Shown here in pieces: positions 1-9,250 of a stretch of DNA of 64,000 nucleotides. The position numbers were made by a program, and so were the translations under genes. A model generated the notes under the pieces. It was not told the DNA's origin, made no database searches, and was given only the letters and a program-made list of their open reading frames with translations. The DNA is from Lentisphaerota bacterium (GTDB lineage: Bacteria > Verrucomicrobiota > Lentisphaeria > Victivallales > Victivallaceae), in the NCBI GenBank assembly GCA_024225035.1, contig JAAEMX010000211.1, positions 148,658 through 212,657 on the forward strand, given 5' to 3'. Every line of letters begins with the position of its first letter. The first letter of the stretch is position 1.

Positions 1-1
1 A

Positions 2-1015
2 AGAAGTGGCTGTTTATGGCTGGCTGGAGTCCTTGCTTTAATTTTTATTATCTGCCTGGCAGCAGTGACGTTACTTGCAGTGACGGCTGTCTTTAGCATA
101 TATAAAGACTCAGGCCCCAGTGACACTCTTAAATCATATGACCGGGAGTATATCAGCGGAACGCACGGTTCGAAAAATGTCATTCTGACAGTACCTGTGA
201 GCGGAATAATTCATTCAGGTGAAATGGGTGGAGCTTTTTCTGAAGAAGGCGCATCCGCTGACAAAATATGTAAGCAGTTAAATGCCGCCCTTCAGGACAA
301 AAGTGTCAAAGCTGTTATAATTAGAATTGATTCTCCCGGTGGAGAAGTTGTGGCTGCAGACCGTATTTACCACTCAATTCAGAAGGTAAGAAAAGCCGGA
401 ATACCTGTAGTCGCTGTTATGGAAACACTCGCTGCAAGCGGAGGTTTATATATTGCCGTAGGTTGCGACAAGATCATTGCTAACCCAATGACAACAACAG
501 GCAGTATTGGGGTCATCATTCAGACGTACAAGTACTATGACCTGTTCAAAAAGATCGGATTGAAAAGTGAATCATATACCTCAGGCCCTTATAAAGCCTT
601 ACTCGATGGCAGTCGCCCAACTACTCAAACTGAGCAACTGATTATTCAGAAGCAAGTTGATGAGGTTTACGAACATTTTGTAAAGATTGTTGCAGATGGT
701 CGTCCAAAATTGACTGCTGATAAAATTAAACACAGCACTATCGGCGACGGCAGAATCATGCTTGGCAAAGATGCTGAAAAAACAGGACTTGTTGATCAGC
801 TAGGTTATTTCCAGGATGGAGTGGCATTAGCTCAAAAGATGGCAAAACTTCCTAAGAAAGACTATGTAGTCATTTGTTATGCCAGAAGGTTCTCACTTTT
901 CAGTCTTTTAGGTGCTCAGGCTAGTGCAGCTACAAAAAATATAAATATTAAATTACCTGGCAGTTCCGTATCAAACTTAAAAAGCGGCAGATATTATTTT
1001 CTTCCCGCCAATTAA
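2..1015 (+). CDS. sppA: Signal peptide peptidase SppA, 36K type (5' end outside window)
   Basis: Membrane-bound serine protease that degrades cleaved signal peptides. The frame is open from base 2, so the true start lies left of the window. The first visible residues form a hydrophobic helix, as expected for the single N-terminal anchor. The GTG at 65 lies inside this helix and is not the start. The catalytic Ser is in the ETLAASGG motif (codon about 437) and the general-base Lys in SGPYK (codon about 593). The S49 fold is marked by RIDSPGG and TTTGSIGV. The single catalytic domain matches the short 36K form rather than the double-length E. coli enzyme. A strong terminator follows. Family assignment is secure. 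Confidence 0.93.
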   Translation, partial: RSGCLWLAGVLALIFIICLAAVTLLAVTAVFSIYKDSGPSDTLKSYDREYISGTHGSKNVILTVPVSGIIHSGEMGGAFSEEGASADKICKQLNAALQDKSVKAVIIRIDSPGGEVVAADRIYHSIQKVRKAGIPVVAVMETLAASGGLYIAVGCDKIIANPMTTTGSIGVIIQTYKYYDLFKKIGLKSESYTSGPYKALLDGSRPTTQTEQLIIQKQVDEVYEHFVKIVADGRPKLTADKIKHSTIGDGRIMLGKDAEKTGLVDQLGYFQDGVALAQKMAKLPKKDYVVICYARRFSLFSLLGAQASAATKNINIKLPGSSVSNLKSGRYYFLPAN

Positions 1016-1027
1016 TTAATTTTTTAT

Positions 1028-1055
1028 AGCCCCTGTTCTGCAGGGGCTTTTTTTT
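1028..1055 (+). terminator. Intrinsic terminator of sppA
   Basis: Perfect 8-bp stem AGCCCCTG / CAGGGGCT (1028-1035 and 1041-1048) with a 5-nt loop, followed by a run of T. It lies 13 nt after the sppA stop. The T run reads only on the plus strand; on the minus strand the hairpin is followed by A-rich sequence. Confidence 0.9.
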
Positions 1056-1581
1056 ATTTATAAGAACTAAATGCATTACTTATTCGGTCAAGAGAACTAA
1101 CTGGTATGTTTAATGGTTCCGGAATTAAAACATCATCTTTAATAACAACCTTAAAGTGTTTTACACTCAAAATAAAAGGAGGGTTAAACATAAATTCCTG
1201 CCTGTAATATGTCTCACCTTTTTTCTTATAATCAAGCTTGGCAGCAGCTTCCAGATTCATCAAGCTATTGTAAGCATTGGCGGCGGCTTCGTCTGTTCTA
1301 TAGCGACGAATTTTTACTTTTACTCCTTGGACATGAACTTCCCTGAACTCAACAAGTTTACTCTTTTTATTTTTTAAAAGTTCAGCAAGTTTCATACTGT
1401 CATTATAAAATTTTTTCTCCACCGCGGAGCGCTTCACCGGAGGATCTACTTTTAGACCACTTTTTTGAAAGTGCAGCAACAAGCTGCTAATTGATTCATG
1501 TGTCTCTTCACTCTTATTCGAACAACCGGATAACAAGATCAATGAAGCAGCAAATACTATAGTGATGAAAGAACTTTTCAT
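1054..1581 (-). CDS. Putative lipoprotein of unknown function
   Basis: A 175-residue protein not recognised as a known family. The N-terminus is a lipoprotein signal peptide: Lys after Met, a hydrophobic core and lipobox LSGC with Cys near residue 20, so the mature protein should be lipid-anchored. The rest is hydrophilic, rich in Lys, Glu and Ala, with a helical middle (YRTDEAAANAYNSL) and a C-terminal half that looks beta-rich. It is a single gene between the convergent sppA and the divergent purT. Its stop overlaps the T tract of the sppA terminator. No catalytic motif or domain is visible. Coding status is supported by the clean signal peptide. Confidence 0.75.
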   Translation of the reverse strand: MKSSFITIVFAASLILLSGCSNKSEETHESISSLLLHFQKSGLKVDPPVKRSAVEKKFYNDSMKLAELLKNKKSKLVEFREVHVQGVKVKIRRYRTDEAAANAYNSLMNLEAAAKLDYKKKGETYYRQEFMFNPPFILSVKHFKVVIKDDVLIPEPLNIPVSSLDRISNAFSSYK

Positions 1582-1677
1582 ATATACGATTCTCCTATTA
1601 TTTCACAATTTCCAACAATTAAAATATCGCTTTTTGGTATAAACTCAAATAAATCCTTACAGTATTCTACAAATACG

Positions 1678-1706
1678 TTGGAAAAAACATGATAGAGCAT
1701 TATTTT
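1678..1706 (+). promoter_or_regulatory. Possible sigma70 promoter of purT
   Basis: TTGGAA (1678-1683) and TATTTT (1701-1706) are separated by 17 nt, about 40 nt upstream of the purT start. Only the hexamer match supports it, so confidence is low. Confidence 0.35.
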
Positions 1707-1748
1707 TCATGATACGTTTTTTTTCTTAACTCAGCACAGGAGATATAA

Positions 1749-2930
1749 ATGACCGCAATAGGCACTCCATTAAGTAAGACCGCAACAAAAGTAATGTTAT
1801 GCGGTTCTGGGGAACTTGGCAAAGAAGTTGTAATTGAAATGCAACGTCTTGGCGCTGAAGTTATAGCTTTAGACCGTTATAAAAACGCCCCGGCCATGCA
1901 GGTAGCACATCGTTCATATACGCTTTCAATGCTTGATGGGAAAGCGTTACGTAATATCATTGAAATAGAACGTCCAGATTACATTGTGCCTGAAGTAGAG
2001 GCTATAGCGACATCAACGCTGATTGAGCTTGAACAAGAAGGCTATAATATTATACCTACAGCTCAGGCTACTCTGCTCACAATGAACCGAGAGGGTATTC
2101 GCAGACTGGCTGCAGAGGAGTTAGGATTAAAGACATCTCCATATAAATTTGCATTAAGCAAAGGAGAGTTTATTGACGCGGTTAAAGAAGTTGGAATACC
2201 ATGTGTTGTCAAACCGATAATGAGTTCTTCAGGCCATGGACAAAGCGTAATCAGATCTGAAGCAGATATTGAATATGCATGGAATTATGCCCAGGAAGGT
2301 GGAAGGGCTGGAGCTGGCAAAGTTATTATTGAAGGTTTTGTTGACTTTGATTATGAAATAACACTGTTGACTGTCCGGCATATCGGCGGCACCAGTTTTC
2401 TGGAGCCTGTAGGGCATCGTCAAGTTGATGGCGATTACAGAGAATCCTGGCAGCCGCAACCAATGTCGGAAATAGCTTTGGATAAAGCTAAAGATATGGC
2501 AGAGGAGGTAACTTCTGCACTTGGAGGTCGTGGAATTTTTGGTGTAGAATTTTTTATAAAAGGTGACGAAGTTTACTTTAGTGAAGTTTCACCGCGTCCG
2601 CATGACACTGGAATGGTTACCATGATTTCGCAGGACCTTTCGCAATTTGCATTGCATGCCAGGGCAATCCTTGGTTTACCTATTCCTAATATAGCATTTC
2701 ACGGCCCATCTGCGTCCAAAGCGGTTGTCGTTTATGGTAAGAGCAATAATGTCAGTTTTGGCAACCTTGAAACTGTTCTAGCAGAACCAAACACTTCAAT
2801 GCGTATATTTGGCAAAGGAGAGGTTGACGGTCATCGCCGTATGGCTGTTATTCTGGCTCGGGATGAAAGCATTGAAGCTGCACTCAATAAAGCCAATCGA
2901 GCTTATGATTCCCTGGAGGTCGAACTTTGA
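1749..2930 (+). CDS. purT: Formate-dependent phosphoribosylglycinamide formyltransferase PurT
   Basis: Third step of de novo purine synthesis: formate + ATP + GAR gives formyl-GAR. It needs no folate, unlike PurN. The 393-residue length equals that of E. coli PurT (392). The N-terminal PreATP-grasp domain has [14 protein letters not shown] (about 15-28), followed by the conserved ALDRY and [10 protein letters not shown] segments. The ATP-grasp domain carries [15 protein letters not shown] (about 151-165), GVEFFI and the metal-binding [15 protein letters not shown] (about 277-291). A strong Shine-Dalgarno AGGAG precedes the ATG by 7 nt. The stop overlaps the start of the next gene (TTGA), so the two are cotranscribed and probably translationally coupled. 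Confidence 0.96.
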   Translation: MTAIGTPLSKTATKVMLCGSGELGKEVVIEMQRLGAEVIALDRYKNAPAMQVAHRSYTLSMLDGKALRNIIEIERPDYIVPEVEAIATSTLIELEQEGYNIIPTAQATLLTMNREGIRRLAAEELGLKTSPYKFALSKGEFIDAVKEVGIPCVVKPIMSSSGHGQSVIRSEADIEYAWNYAQEGGRAGAGKVIIEGFVDFDYEITLLTVRHIGGTSFLEPVGHRQVDGDYRESWQPQPMSEIALDKAKDMAEEVTSALGGRGIFGVEFFIKGDEVYFSEVSPRPHDTGMVTMISQDLSQFALHARAILGLPIPNIAFHGPSASKAVVVYGKSNNVSFGNLETVLAEPNTSMRIFGKGEVDGHRRMAVILARDESIEAALNKANRAYDSLEVEL

Positions 2931-3838
2931 CAGATTTGCGCGATGGCCCAATCAGAGTTCAGGCAAAAGGCTTCTCCTGGTCTACTGCCCGGGAGAGGCA
3001 TTACGAATTCTGTCCTCGTGCTTACTTCTACCAATACTACGCAACCTCAGGTGGATTTGAAAAATACTCAGCAGCGAGACAATTATATAGACTGAAACAC
3101 CTTAAAACCGTTCCTTTCTGGTTAAAATCGCTGCTTGGAGAATGTATCCGTGACTGGTTCTATGACGCTGCCAGCGATGTCCCAATAGAAAGAATACTGA
3201 GGCGCCTGTTCAGCTGGAGATTCAGAAAAGGTATAAAGTCTTTATCACTTCAGGAATGGCGAGAGGACAGTAAAAAGCTGAACTTGTTTGAGCATTATTA
3301 TGACCACAAAGACTTAGGTGATTTGCTCGAAGAAGTCACCGATTCTCTGACTCGCTCAATTAACAACTTATTTTCGAGTGGGTTAATATCTCAACTGGAA
3401 AAAGTCATTCAGGTTGATAAGATTATTTTTAACCCGCCTCTTGAAACAAACTTAGGTAATTTAAAAATATGGTTTGCTCCTGACTTAATCTGGCGTGAAT
3501 CAGGAAAGGTCAACTTTCTGAATATTCTTATTGAAGAAAAAAATGAATTAAACGCAGATAGCATAATGCTCCATAGGCTGTATGCCATGAATCAGCTGAA
3601 AATTTCTCCTGAGAATGTGCAGAGTTTTGGTTTTCTGCCTTCGACTGGACTGTATTATTTATTTGATGAAAATAGTTTGAATATCAGTAAATGCATTGAC
3701 AAAGTAACTCAAAGCAGCTCGAAATTATTTGAATTGCACTCGGCCTCAGAAGAATTACAGGAAGAAAATTTTTATAAAAAAAGCGGCAAATGTAACTCTT
3801 GCCGCTTTCAGGAATTTTGTAAAAACCGCAATATTTAA
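2927..3838 (+). CDS. PD-(D/E)XK nuclease-like protein with Cas4/RecB-type cysteine cluster
   Basis: A 303-residue protein resembling the RecB/Cas4/AddB nuclease fold. It opens with a [19 protein letters not shown] motif (one Cys). A candidate active site is the Asp in FAPDLIW (about 187) plus E-E-K in ILIEEKNE (about 204-206). The C-terminus holds CNSC-x5-C, so four Cys could bind a 4Fe-4S cluster as in Cas4/AddB. The start is TTG at 2927 overlapping the purT stop, with GGAGGT 6 nt upstream, which decides this start. No cas genes are nearby. DNA processing is a family-based inference. Why it is coupled to purine synthesis is unknown. The gene overlaps the convergent hydrolase by 4 bp. Confidence 0.7.
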   Translation: MTDLRDGPIRVQAKGFSWSTARERHYEFCPRAYFYQYYATSGGFEKYSAARQLYRLKHLKTVPFWLKSLLGECIRDWFYDAASDVPIERILRRLFSWRFRKGIKSLSLQEWREDSKKLNLFEHYYDHKDLGDLLEEVTDSLTRSINNLFSSGLISQLEKVIQVDKIIFNPPLETNLGNLKIWFAPDLIWRESGKVNFLNILIEEKNELNADSIMLHRLYAMNQLKISPENVQSFGFLPSTGLYYLFDENSLNISKCIDKVTQSSSKLFELHSASEELQEENFYKKSGKCNSCRFQEFCKNRNI

Positions 3839-4620
3839 CCTGTTAATTCTTTTTTATCATCACTACTCAATAACTGTTCAAACCATTCAAAGGCCCTTTC
3901 AGCTCTCATTTCATGAGCTCCATCAAAGATTTCGCAAAAGAAGTTTTCTGGATGCAGACGTTCTACCGCAGCAGCTAAGTTCAAGGTATGCACATAAGGA
4001 ACAGATCTATCATATCTGCCATGATGAACAGATACTGCAGCTTGGCTGATTGCAGATGTATAACTCATCGGCGAACGCAAAGCATATTCACGATCTATAT
4101 CGTCACTGTCACCAGGGGCTCCTCCACAGCACGCCTCCATGTTAGCTGCATATCTGATGCCGCGCCCATAATAACGATGCCATAATGCAACATCAGTAAT
4201 AGGACACCATGAACTTACTCCCCGCCACAGAGTTGGTCGAAATGCGGCCATCATCAGGGACATATGTCCACCTCCACTGCCGCCTAAAACGAACAACTTA
4301 GACTTATCTATTGAATAGTTTCCGCATACATGCTCTACAGCATCAATAATATCTTGGCGAGCTAGTAATGAGCCACAGGCTTTTGGTGCTCTAGGGTTAT
4401 TCTCTGTATTGGAGCCGCGAAACTCAGGTAGCAATAGAGCCCACCCCCTAGTTTCGCAATATTTAATAATCCCCATTTGATTAAAACGATCGTGACTCCA
4501 AGTGTGTAGTCCGATAACCATAGGAGTATTTTCGCTGTTTTCCGGCAAGTATAAGAGATTCTTTTCAATCACACCATCAATACTAGACTCAACTTCGATC
4601 TCTTTAAATCGTTCGTCCAT
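3835..4620 (-). CDS. Alpha/beta hydrolase, S9/dienelactone-hydrolase-like
   Basis: A 261-residue hydrolase of the prolyl-oligopeptidase/esterase type without a signal peptide, so probably cytoplasmic. The nucleophile elbow is GGSGGGHM (Ser about 157). The acid is likely Asp in HGRYDRSVPY and the catalytic His is in DGAHEM near the C-terminus. An oxyanion-hole segment GLHTWSHD lies at about 38-45. The substrate cannot be predicted. It is the last gene of a minus-strand operon, with its start overlapping the preceding membrane-protein gene by 17 bp. Fold and triad are clear; the function is generic. Confidence 0.85.
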   Translation of the reverse strand: MDERFKEIEVESSIDGVIEKNLLYLPENSENTPMVIGLHTWSHDRFNQMGIIKYCETRGWALLLPEFRGSNTENNPRAPKACGSLLARQDIIDAVEHVCGNYSIDKSKLFVLGGSGGGHMSLMMAAFRPTLWRGVSSWCPITDVALWHRYYGRGIRYAANMEACCGGAPGDSDDIDREYALRSPMSYTSAISQAAVSVHHGRYDRSVPYVHTLNLAAAVERLHPENFFCEIFDGAHEMRAERAFEWFEQLLSSDDKKELTG

Positions 4621-5890
4621 GTTTCCTGTCCTTCGATTTTTTTATATGATAAAACAGCACACCGCAACTAAGTACCACAGTGTATAGCATAGCAGCTATC
4701 AGCCAGCTTTGAGTCCCGAATTCACTAAACATAGTATATACCAGCCAACCAGATGCAACAAGCCATAATATAAAAGAATAATATTGTATAGCAGAAAGCT
4801 TTTTCAAGACTCCAAACATATAAATTAAAAAAGCAATGCTTATAAGCAGAAAAACAATAAGTGGATTTTCCATAAAATTATTCAGCTTGGCAAGCTCCTG
4901 AATGCACAAGTTCAGGAAAGCTGATATACCAGTAATTGCAATAAGTGAATTAACCCTCGGAGTATATGAGAAAACCTTGTTCATTAAACAACCAAACAAA
5001 GCCAATACAATCACAGCAGATCTTATCTTGAAAAAATTATGCTTAAATAAATCTGCTTCATGCAAGTCCATAGAGATATAATTAAAAAAGAGCATAATTA
5101 ACCCAAGACAGAAGAAGAACAGCCCAGCCTGCACAAATGACTTTTTGGCTCTGAAGAAATCACCAATAAAAAGCACTATTCCCAAAAACATAGCGGCTCC
5201 TGAAATAACCATGCGAACCAAATCAGTATAACGATTATGAAAGAACCATGAGTTATGCCCTAACATTATAGCCCCCAGCACCATTCCGGCAGGAATAAGC
5301 CAGCCGGATGTACTAAAAATAGGATGAGTCCTGTTGCCACGCTTCCATGGAGGACGCCAATAGAGCATCATAAAACAGGAGTCTGCAAAAAGTCCCGCTA
5401 AGAAATGTGAGTTAAGAAAGATCGCTACCCCGGGGGTGTGAACAAGATAAATTTTCCTAAAAGCAAATATTTTGACAAGTCCGGTAAAAGCGACAACCGC
5501 AGATGCAGCTGTTATCCGATTATCAGGGGGATAGCTCCAAAGAAGCGCTAATCCAACAACTGCCCAAATACTGTAAAACCATGGAGCTGCAGGTACAGCT
5601 TCCGCCGAGATACCTTCATATACAAGGGCAAAAAGTGAAAAAGCCATAGGAAAAACAGCAAATACATCAGCTGTTTTATGGTAAGTGTAATCATACCTGC
5701 CCTTCCAGGCAAAAACAGCACCCAAAGCAACAGAAAGGGCTGCTGCAGGCAACATGGCAAAATCGATATAGCTGATATGAAAACATGAAATTACAATTGT
5801 ACCAACTAAAATCAATAATGCTGAGATAATGAAAAAGAAATGGACTAAGGTTCTATTATTTACCTTGTGTTTGCTTAAGGTTGGTTTCAT
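4604..5890 (-). CDS. Polytopic membrane protein of unknown function
   Basis: A 428-residue protein made almost entirely of hydrophobic segments. I count about 13-14 possible transmembrane helices, starting at residues 14-36 (HFFFIISALLILVG) and ending with VLSCGVLFYHI before a basic tail. There is no transporter signature, ATPase motif or catalytic cluster that I recognise. It sits 23 nt after the U32 peptidase gene and overlaps the hydrolase gene by 17 bp, so it belongs to the same operon. The upstream ribosome-binding site is weak (AGG). It could be a transporter, an assembly factor or a sensor; the sequence does not decide. Confidence 0.75.
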   Translation of the reverse strand: MKPTLSKHKVNNRTLVHFFFIISALLILVGTIVISCFHISYIDFAMLPAAALSVALGAVFAWKGRYDYTYHKTADVFAVFPMAFSLFALVYEGISAEAVPAAPWFYSIWAVVGLALLWSYPPDNRITAASAVVAFTGLVKIFAFRKIYLVHTPGVAIFLNSHFLAGLFADSCFMMLYWRPPWKRGNRTHPIFSTSGWLIPAGMVLGAIMLGHNSWFFHNRYTDLVRMVISGAAMFLGIVLFIGDFFRAKKSFVQAGLFFFCLGLIMLFFNYISMDLHEADLFKHNFFKIRSAVIVLALFGCLMNKVFSYTPRVNSLIAITGISAFLNLCIQELAKLNNFMENPLIVFLLISIAFLIYMFGVLKKLSAIQYYSFILWLVASGWLVYTMFSEFGTQSWLIAAMLYTVVLSCGVLFYHIKKSKDRKHGRTI

Positions 5891-5913
5891 GAAAAAACCT
5901 ATGGATTTTCGTT

Positions 5914-7182
5914 TTATAACTCATCCCCACCGACCTCTTCTCCAAAACGCCTTTCAACTAACAAGTAAAGTTGATCATTTTTGCGAACCTTGCGAGGCAC
6001 AGGCACTGAAACAATACTGCCTTTCGGTGCGCACGAAACGTTGTTTCCTGCGAGCCGAATCTCTGAAGCGTTGAATTTAACAGCACCTGTAGTTGGCCCG
6101 ATAATTAATAACAATTGTCCTTGAGGCAACTCCGCAGCCTCCACATTAAGTTCCACAACTCCCAGTTTACTGAAATACTTGGTTACTCTTCCTAAATGAA
6201 TTTTATGCAGCTTGGCCCTACTGCCGCCAAACCCACACCATTCGCCGAGAGGCTCACCTAAATAATAACCACCTTTCCAGAAACCACGATTAAAAACCGT
6301 TTTTAACTCTTCCAGCCAGAGGTCAACATTTTCAGGAGTAAATTGATTTTTGAGCCAGGCATCACATGCTTCGCGATAAACTTTTGTAACAGTATCGACA
6401 TAATCTGCGGAACGTCCCCTACCCTCCAGTTTCAGTATTGATACTCCGCTCTCAAGTAAGCGATCAAGAAACTCAAGGGTACAAATATCTTTTGGCGACA
6501 TTACGTACTTATTATCAATCACCAGCTCTTCACCGGTCTCATCATCAATAACCCTATAGCGTCTCCGACAATTCTGGAAACAAGCCCCACGATTTGCTGA
6601 GGAATTATAGGCTCCCAAACTCATATAGCATTTTCCGGAAACCGATACGCAAAGCGCACCATGAGTAAATATCTCAATTCTAATTCTTTCACCGGAAGGG
6701 CCGCAAATATTATCTTTTTCAATAGTCTTAATAATATTGCTGATTTGAGGCAACGTCAGTTCACGAGCCAACACCATGACATCAGCAAACTGTGAATAAA
6801 AGCGAACAGATTCAGTATTACTGACATTCGCCTGAACTGAAACATGAACAGGCAGACCTATTGAGTTTGCATACTTCATCACAGCAATATCCGCTGCAAT
6901 TACAGCATTTACTCCGGCAACCTTTGCTGCATCGCAAATAGTGCGTACATATTTCAGTTCATCATCATAAACTATTATGTTCAATGTAAGATATGTTTTG
7001 ACGCCAGCTTTTTTGCAGAGCTTGACTATTTTGGGTAAATCTTCAATACTAAAATTAACAGTTGCTCGTGAGCGCATGTTCAAACTGCCGACGCCAAAAT
7101 ATACGGAATCGGCTCCAGCCCGGATCGCTGCTGACAGTGAGTCAAACGATCCGGCGGGTGCCATTACTTCGATTTTCTTCAT
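5914..7182 (-). CDS. Peptidase U32 family protein (TrhP/YegQ-like)
   Basis: A 422-residue U32 family member. The N-terminal TIM-barrel-like part begins KIEVMAPAG and has GADSVYFG. The full U32 signature E-x-F-x2-G-A-L-C-x4-G-x-C-x-M-S is present around residues 170-188, followed by the conserved RGACFQNCRR and MSPKDIC segments that supply further Cys for an Fe-S centre. Several U32 proteins act in RNA hydroxylation (TrhP for tRNA, RlhA for 23S rRNA) rather than proteolysis. The size and N-terminal core fit the TrhP/YegQ branch best, but I cannot separate the branches by eye. The ATG overlaps the stop of the AsmA-like gene (ATGA), indicating coupling. Confidence 0.9.
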   Translation of the reverse strand: MKKIEVMAPAGSFDSLSAAIRAGADSVYFGVGSLNMRSRATVNFSIEDLPKIVKLCKKAGVKTYLTLNIIVYDDELKYVRTICDAAKVAGVNAVIAADIAVMKYANSIGLPVHVSVQANVSNTESVRFYSQFADVMVLARELTLPQISNIIKTIEKDNICGPSGERIRIEIFTHGALCVSVSGKCYMSLGAYNSSANRGACFQNCRRRYRVIDDETGEELVIDNKYVMSPKDICTLEFLDRLLESGVSILKLEGRGRSADYVDTVTKVYREACDAWLKNQFTPENVDLWLEELKTVFNRGFWKGGYYLGEPLGEWCGFGGSRAKLHKIHLGRVTKYFSKLGVVELNVEAAELPQGQLLLIIGPTTGAVKFNASEIRLAGNNVSCAPKGSIVSVPVPRKVRKNDQLYLLVERRFGEEVGGDEL

Positions 7183-7994
7183 TCACCAAATACTTTTTCG
7201 GTTATATTCTTGATACTATTGCCTATAGTCCTCACGGTGCTGTCGCCGTTGTCGCCAACGTTTTTGAGCAGGCCGTCTTCAAGAGAGCTTAGGTCCAGTC
7301 CTGATATTTTTGCCTGACTGAGGTCTTTGCTGATTTGCTCAAGCAGCTTTGTGAAAACTTCATTAAACACAACAACAGGATCATTGTTCTTCTTGCCTAT
7401 GTCTTCCATTTCAAATTTGCTTAATGTAACGGAAGCACTTTGATTCAGTAATTTAGAGGATACTTGAACTGTACCGTCATTAATCACAAATTCTTCAATA
7501 ATAACTTTCTTCTTTTTGCCTTCAGGAGCTTTTTCGCCTGGCTTTGCGGGCTCTTTAACCTCAGGCTTTGCTTTTTTGCCTTTTGCAGCATATTTAGCAA
7601 CGTTATTCTGAAGGTCTTTTAAATTACTGCCGCCTTTAATTGTTGGCTCATAATCAATTTTCATATCGCTGATAGCTATTTTCTTGATAATTATAGTATC
7701 AGAGAAAATGGAGTTGATATCCATATCGACATCAAGAGTGCCCATCTTAAAAGCTTCCGGATTCAAGTAGCCATCTGGATTAGCAATTGTCAAGCCACTG
7801 ATTTTCAGGTCACCGTTCAGTATCGATATATATACGTTGCCGACACTTACTTTGGTTCCCAGCGCATCAGAGCCGAATTTGCGGATACCACCAGCCACGA
7901 TTGTATCCAAATAAGTAAAGACCACAACAACAGCGACAGCCAATACTATTAAAAGTCCTAGGAAGAAATAGAGAAATTTTTTGCCTAATTTCAT
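7179..7994 (-). CDS. AsmA-like membrane-anchored envelope protein
   Basis: 271 residues from the ATG at 7994, chosen because it follows a GAGGTG ribosome-binding site and begins MKLGKKF just before a transmembrane helix. A longer open frame to 8111 would run through the asd terminator. After the helix come AsmA/DUF748-like features: VSVGNVYISILNGDLKISGLTI, then VDMDINSIFSDTIIIKKI. A Lys/Pro/Ala-rich linker (about 140-170) and VIIEEFVINDGTVQV follow. AsmA-type proteins act in periplasmic lipid transport or outer-membrane homeostasis; that role is a family inference here. It is short for the family, resembling only the N-terminal chorein-like unit. It is first in the operon with the U32 gene. 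Confidence 0.7.
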   Translation of the reverse strand: MKLGKKFLYFFLGLLIVLAVAVVVVFTYLDTIVAGGIRKFGSDALGTKVSVGNVYISILNGDLKISGLTIANPDGYLNPEAFKMGTLDVDMDINSIFSDTIIIKKIAISDMKIDYEPTIKGGSNLKDLQNNVAKYAAKGKKAKPEVKEPAKPGEKAPEGKKKKVIIEEFVINDGTVQVSSKLLNQSASVTLSKFEMEDIGKKNNDPVVVFNEVFTKLLEQISKDLSQAKISGLDLSSLEDGLLKNVGDNGDSTVRTIGNSIKNITEKVFGE

Positions 7995-8027
7995 GTTGCA
8001 CCTCGTTTTGTTGGTTTCTCCTGAGAT

Positions 8028-8068
8028 AAAATAAGCGCAATGAACGCTAAAACAAGCGTTCATTGCGC
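8028..8068 (-). terminator. Terminator downstream of asd
   Basis: Perfect 14-bp inverted repeat GCGCAATGAACGCT / AGCGTTCATTGCGC (8035-8048 and 8055-8068), loop AAAACA. On the minus strand it is followed by a T-rich stretch (TTATTTTATC). It starts 26 nt after the asd stop and separates asd from the AsmA-like operon. Confidence 0.85.
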
Positions 8069-8094
8069 GAACTTTTAAAATATTCCCGAGCTTA

Positions 8095-9099
8095 TTAAAG
8101 CAATTCGGCAATCTGGACAGCGTTTAAAGCTGCCCCTTTCAGAACCTGATCGCCACTGACAAAGATATCCAGACCGCACTTGTCATTGCGGGAGATATCC
8201 TGACGGATACGGCCTACCAGAATATCATCCTGATTTGTAGCATCGATCGGCATTGGATATTCAAGTTTAGCCGGATCGTCAACAACGATAACACCAGGAG
8301 CTCCAGCCAGAATTTTGCGAGCCTCTTCAGGAGTTACTTCGTTTTCAAACTCAAGATTCAGAGCTTCTGAGTGAGCACGCATGATCGGCACGCGAACACA
8401 TGTACAGGAAACCTGCAGGTTGTCGTCATGCAGCATTTTGCGAGTCTCGAACAGCATTTTCAGCTCTTCTTTTGTATATCCATTATCATAGAATGAGTCA
8501 ATATGCGGGATGAGGTTGAAGCCGATACGGTGGGCAAATGCCTCAGGAGAAATTGCTTCTTCGTTCAACAGCTGTCTGGTTTGCATTTCCAGTTCAGCCA
8601 TGCCTTTTGCACCAGCACCGCTAGTTGCCTGATAAGTGGCAGCAACCAGACGTTTCAACTTTTTGGCTTTGTGCAGAGGTGCAACAGCAACCAACATAAT
8701 GATTGTTGAGCAGTTAGGATTGGCAATAACGCCATTATGTAATTTTACGTCTTCCGGGTTAACTTCCGGAACAATCAGCGGCACATCGTCCTCCATGCGG
8801 AAAGCGCTGGAGTTGTCAATCATAACAGCACCGGCATCTACAACAGCTTTGCGAAACTTTTTAGAAATATCTGAACCGGCACTGAAAAGCGCGATATCGA
8901 TATCTTTGAAAGAATCTTCTGTGAGTTCCTCAATCGTGATTTCTGTGCCCTTAAATGTCATCGTCTTACCCGCGGAACGTTTTGATGCGAGTAAACGCAG
9001 ATTTTTTACAGGAAAATTGCGGTTTTCTAAAGTTTTGATCATTTCGATCCCGACCGCACCGGTAGCACCGGCAATGGCCACATTAAACTCTTTTGACAT
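8095..9099 (-). CDS. asd: Aspartate-semialdehyde dehydrogenase
   Basis: NADPH-dependent reduction of aspartyl phosphate to aspartate semialdehyde, the branch point to lysine/diaminopimelate, threonine and methionine. 334 residues from the ATG at 9099 (MSKEFNVAIAGATG), chosen because GGAG lies just upstream; an in-frame ATG at 9135 adds 12 poorly conserved residues. The Rossmann motif GATGAVG is at the N-terminus. The catalytic Cys lies in GVIANPNCST (about 127), with His in VPIMRAHSEA. The motif FSAGSDISK is typical. It is a single gene with its own terminator, unlinked here to other lysine genes. Confidence 0.96.
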   Translation of the reverse strand: MSKEFNVAIAGATGAVGIEMIKTLENRNFPVKNLRLLASKRSAGKTMTFKGTEITIEELTEDSFKDIDIALFSAGSDISKKFRKAVVDAGAVMIDNSSAFRMEDDVPLIVPEVNPEDVKLHNGVIANPNCSTIIMLVAVAPLHKAKKLKRLVAATYQATSGAGAKGMAELEMQTRQLLNEEAISPEAFAHRIGFNLIPHIDSFYDNGYTKEELKMLFETRKMLHDDNLQVSCTCVRVPIMRAHSEALNLEFENEVTPEEARKILAGAPGVIVVDDPAKLEYPMPIDATNQDDILVGRIRQDISRNDKCGLDIFVSGDQVLKGAALNAVQIAELL

Positions 9100-9250
9100 T
9101 GTCGTCTCCGTTTGATTAGTTAAATACTTGGGCACTAAAAGTGAAAACTATAGCCGTGAGAAATGATATTTCAAGCAATGAGCGAGTTGTTTTACCAAAA
9201 AAGGACCAGTAATTACTTATTAAACAAAAAATAAACAGTTTTTAGAGCAT

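Noticed and set aside
65-67. GTG as the sppA start
   Set aside because: The frame is open upstream to the window edge and the GTG would cut the membrane helix in half.
2927-3838. Part of a CRISPR-Cas system because of the Cas4-like protein
   Set aside because: No repeat array or other cas gene occurs in the window.
8636-9115. 159-codon plus-strand open frame
   Set aside because: Antisense to asd; asd has catalytic motifs and a ribosome-binding site on the other strand.
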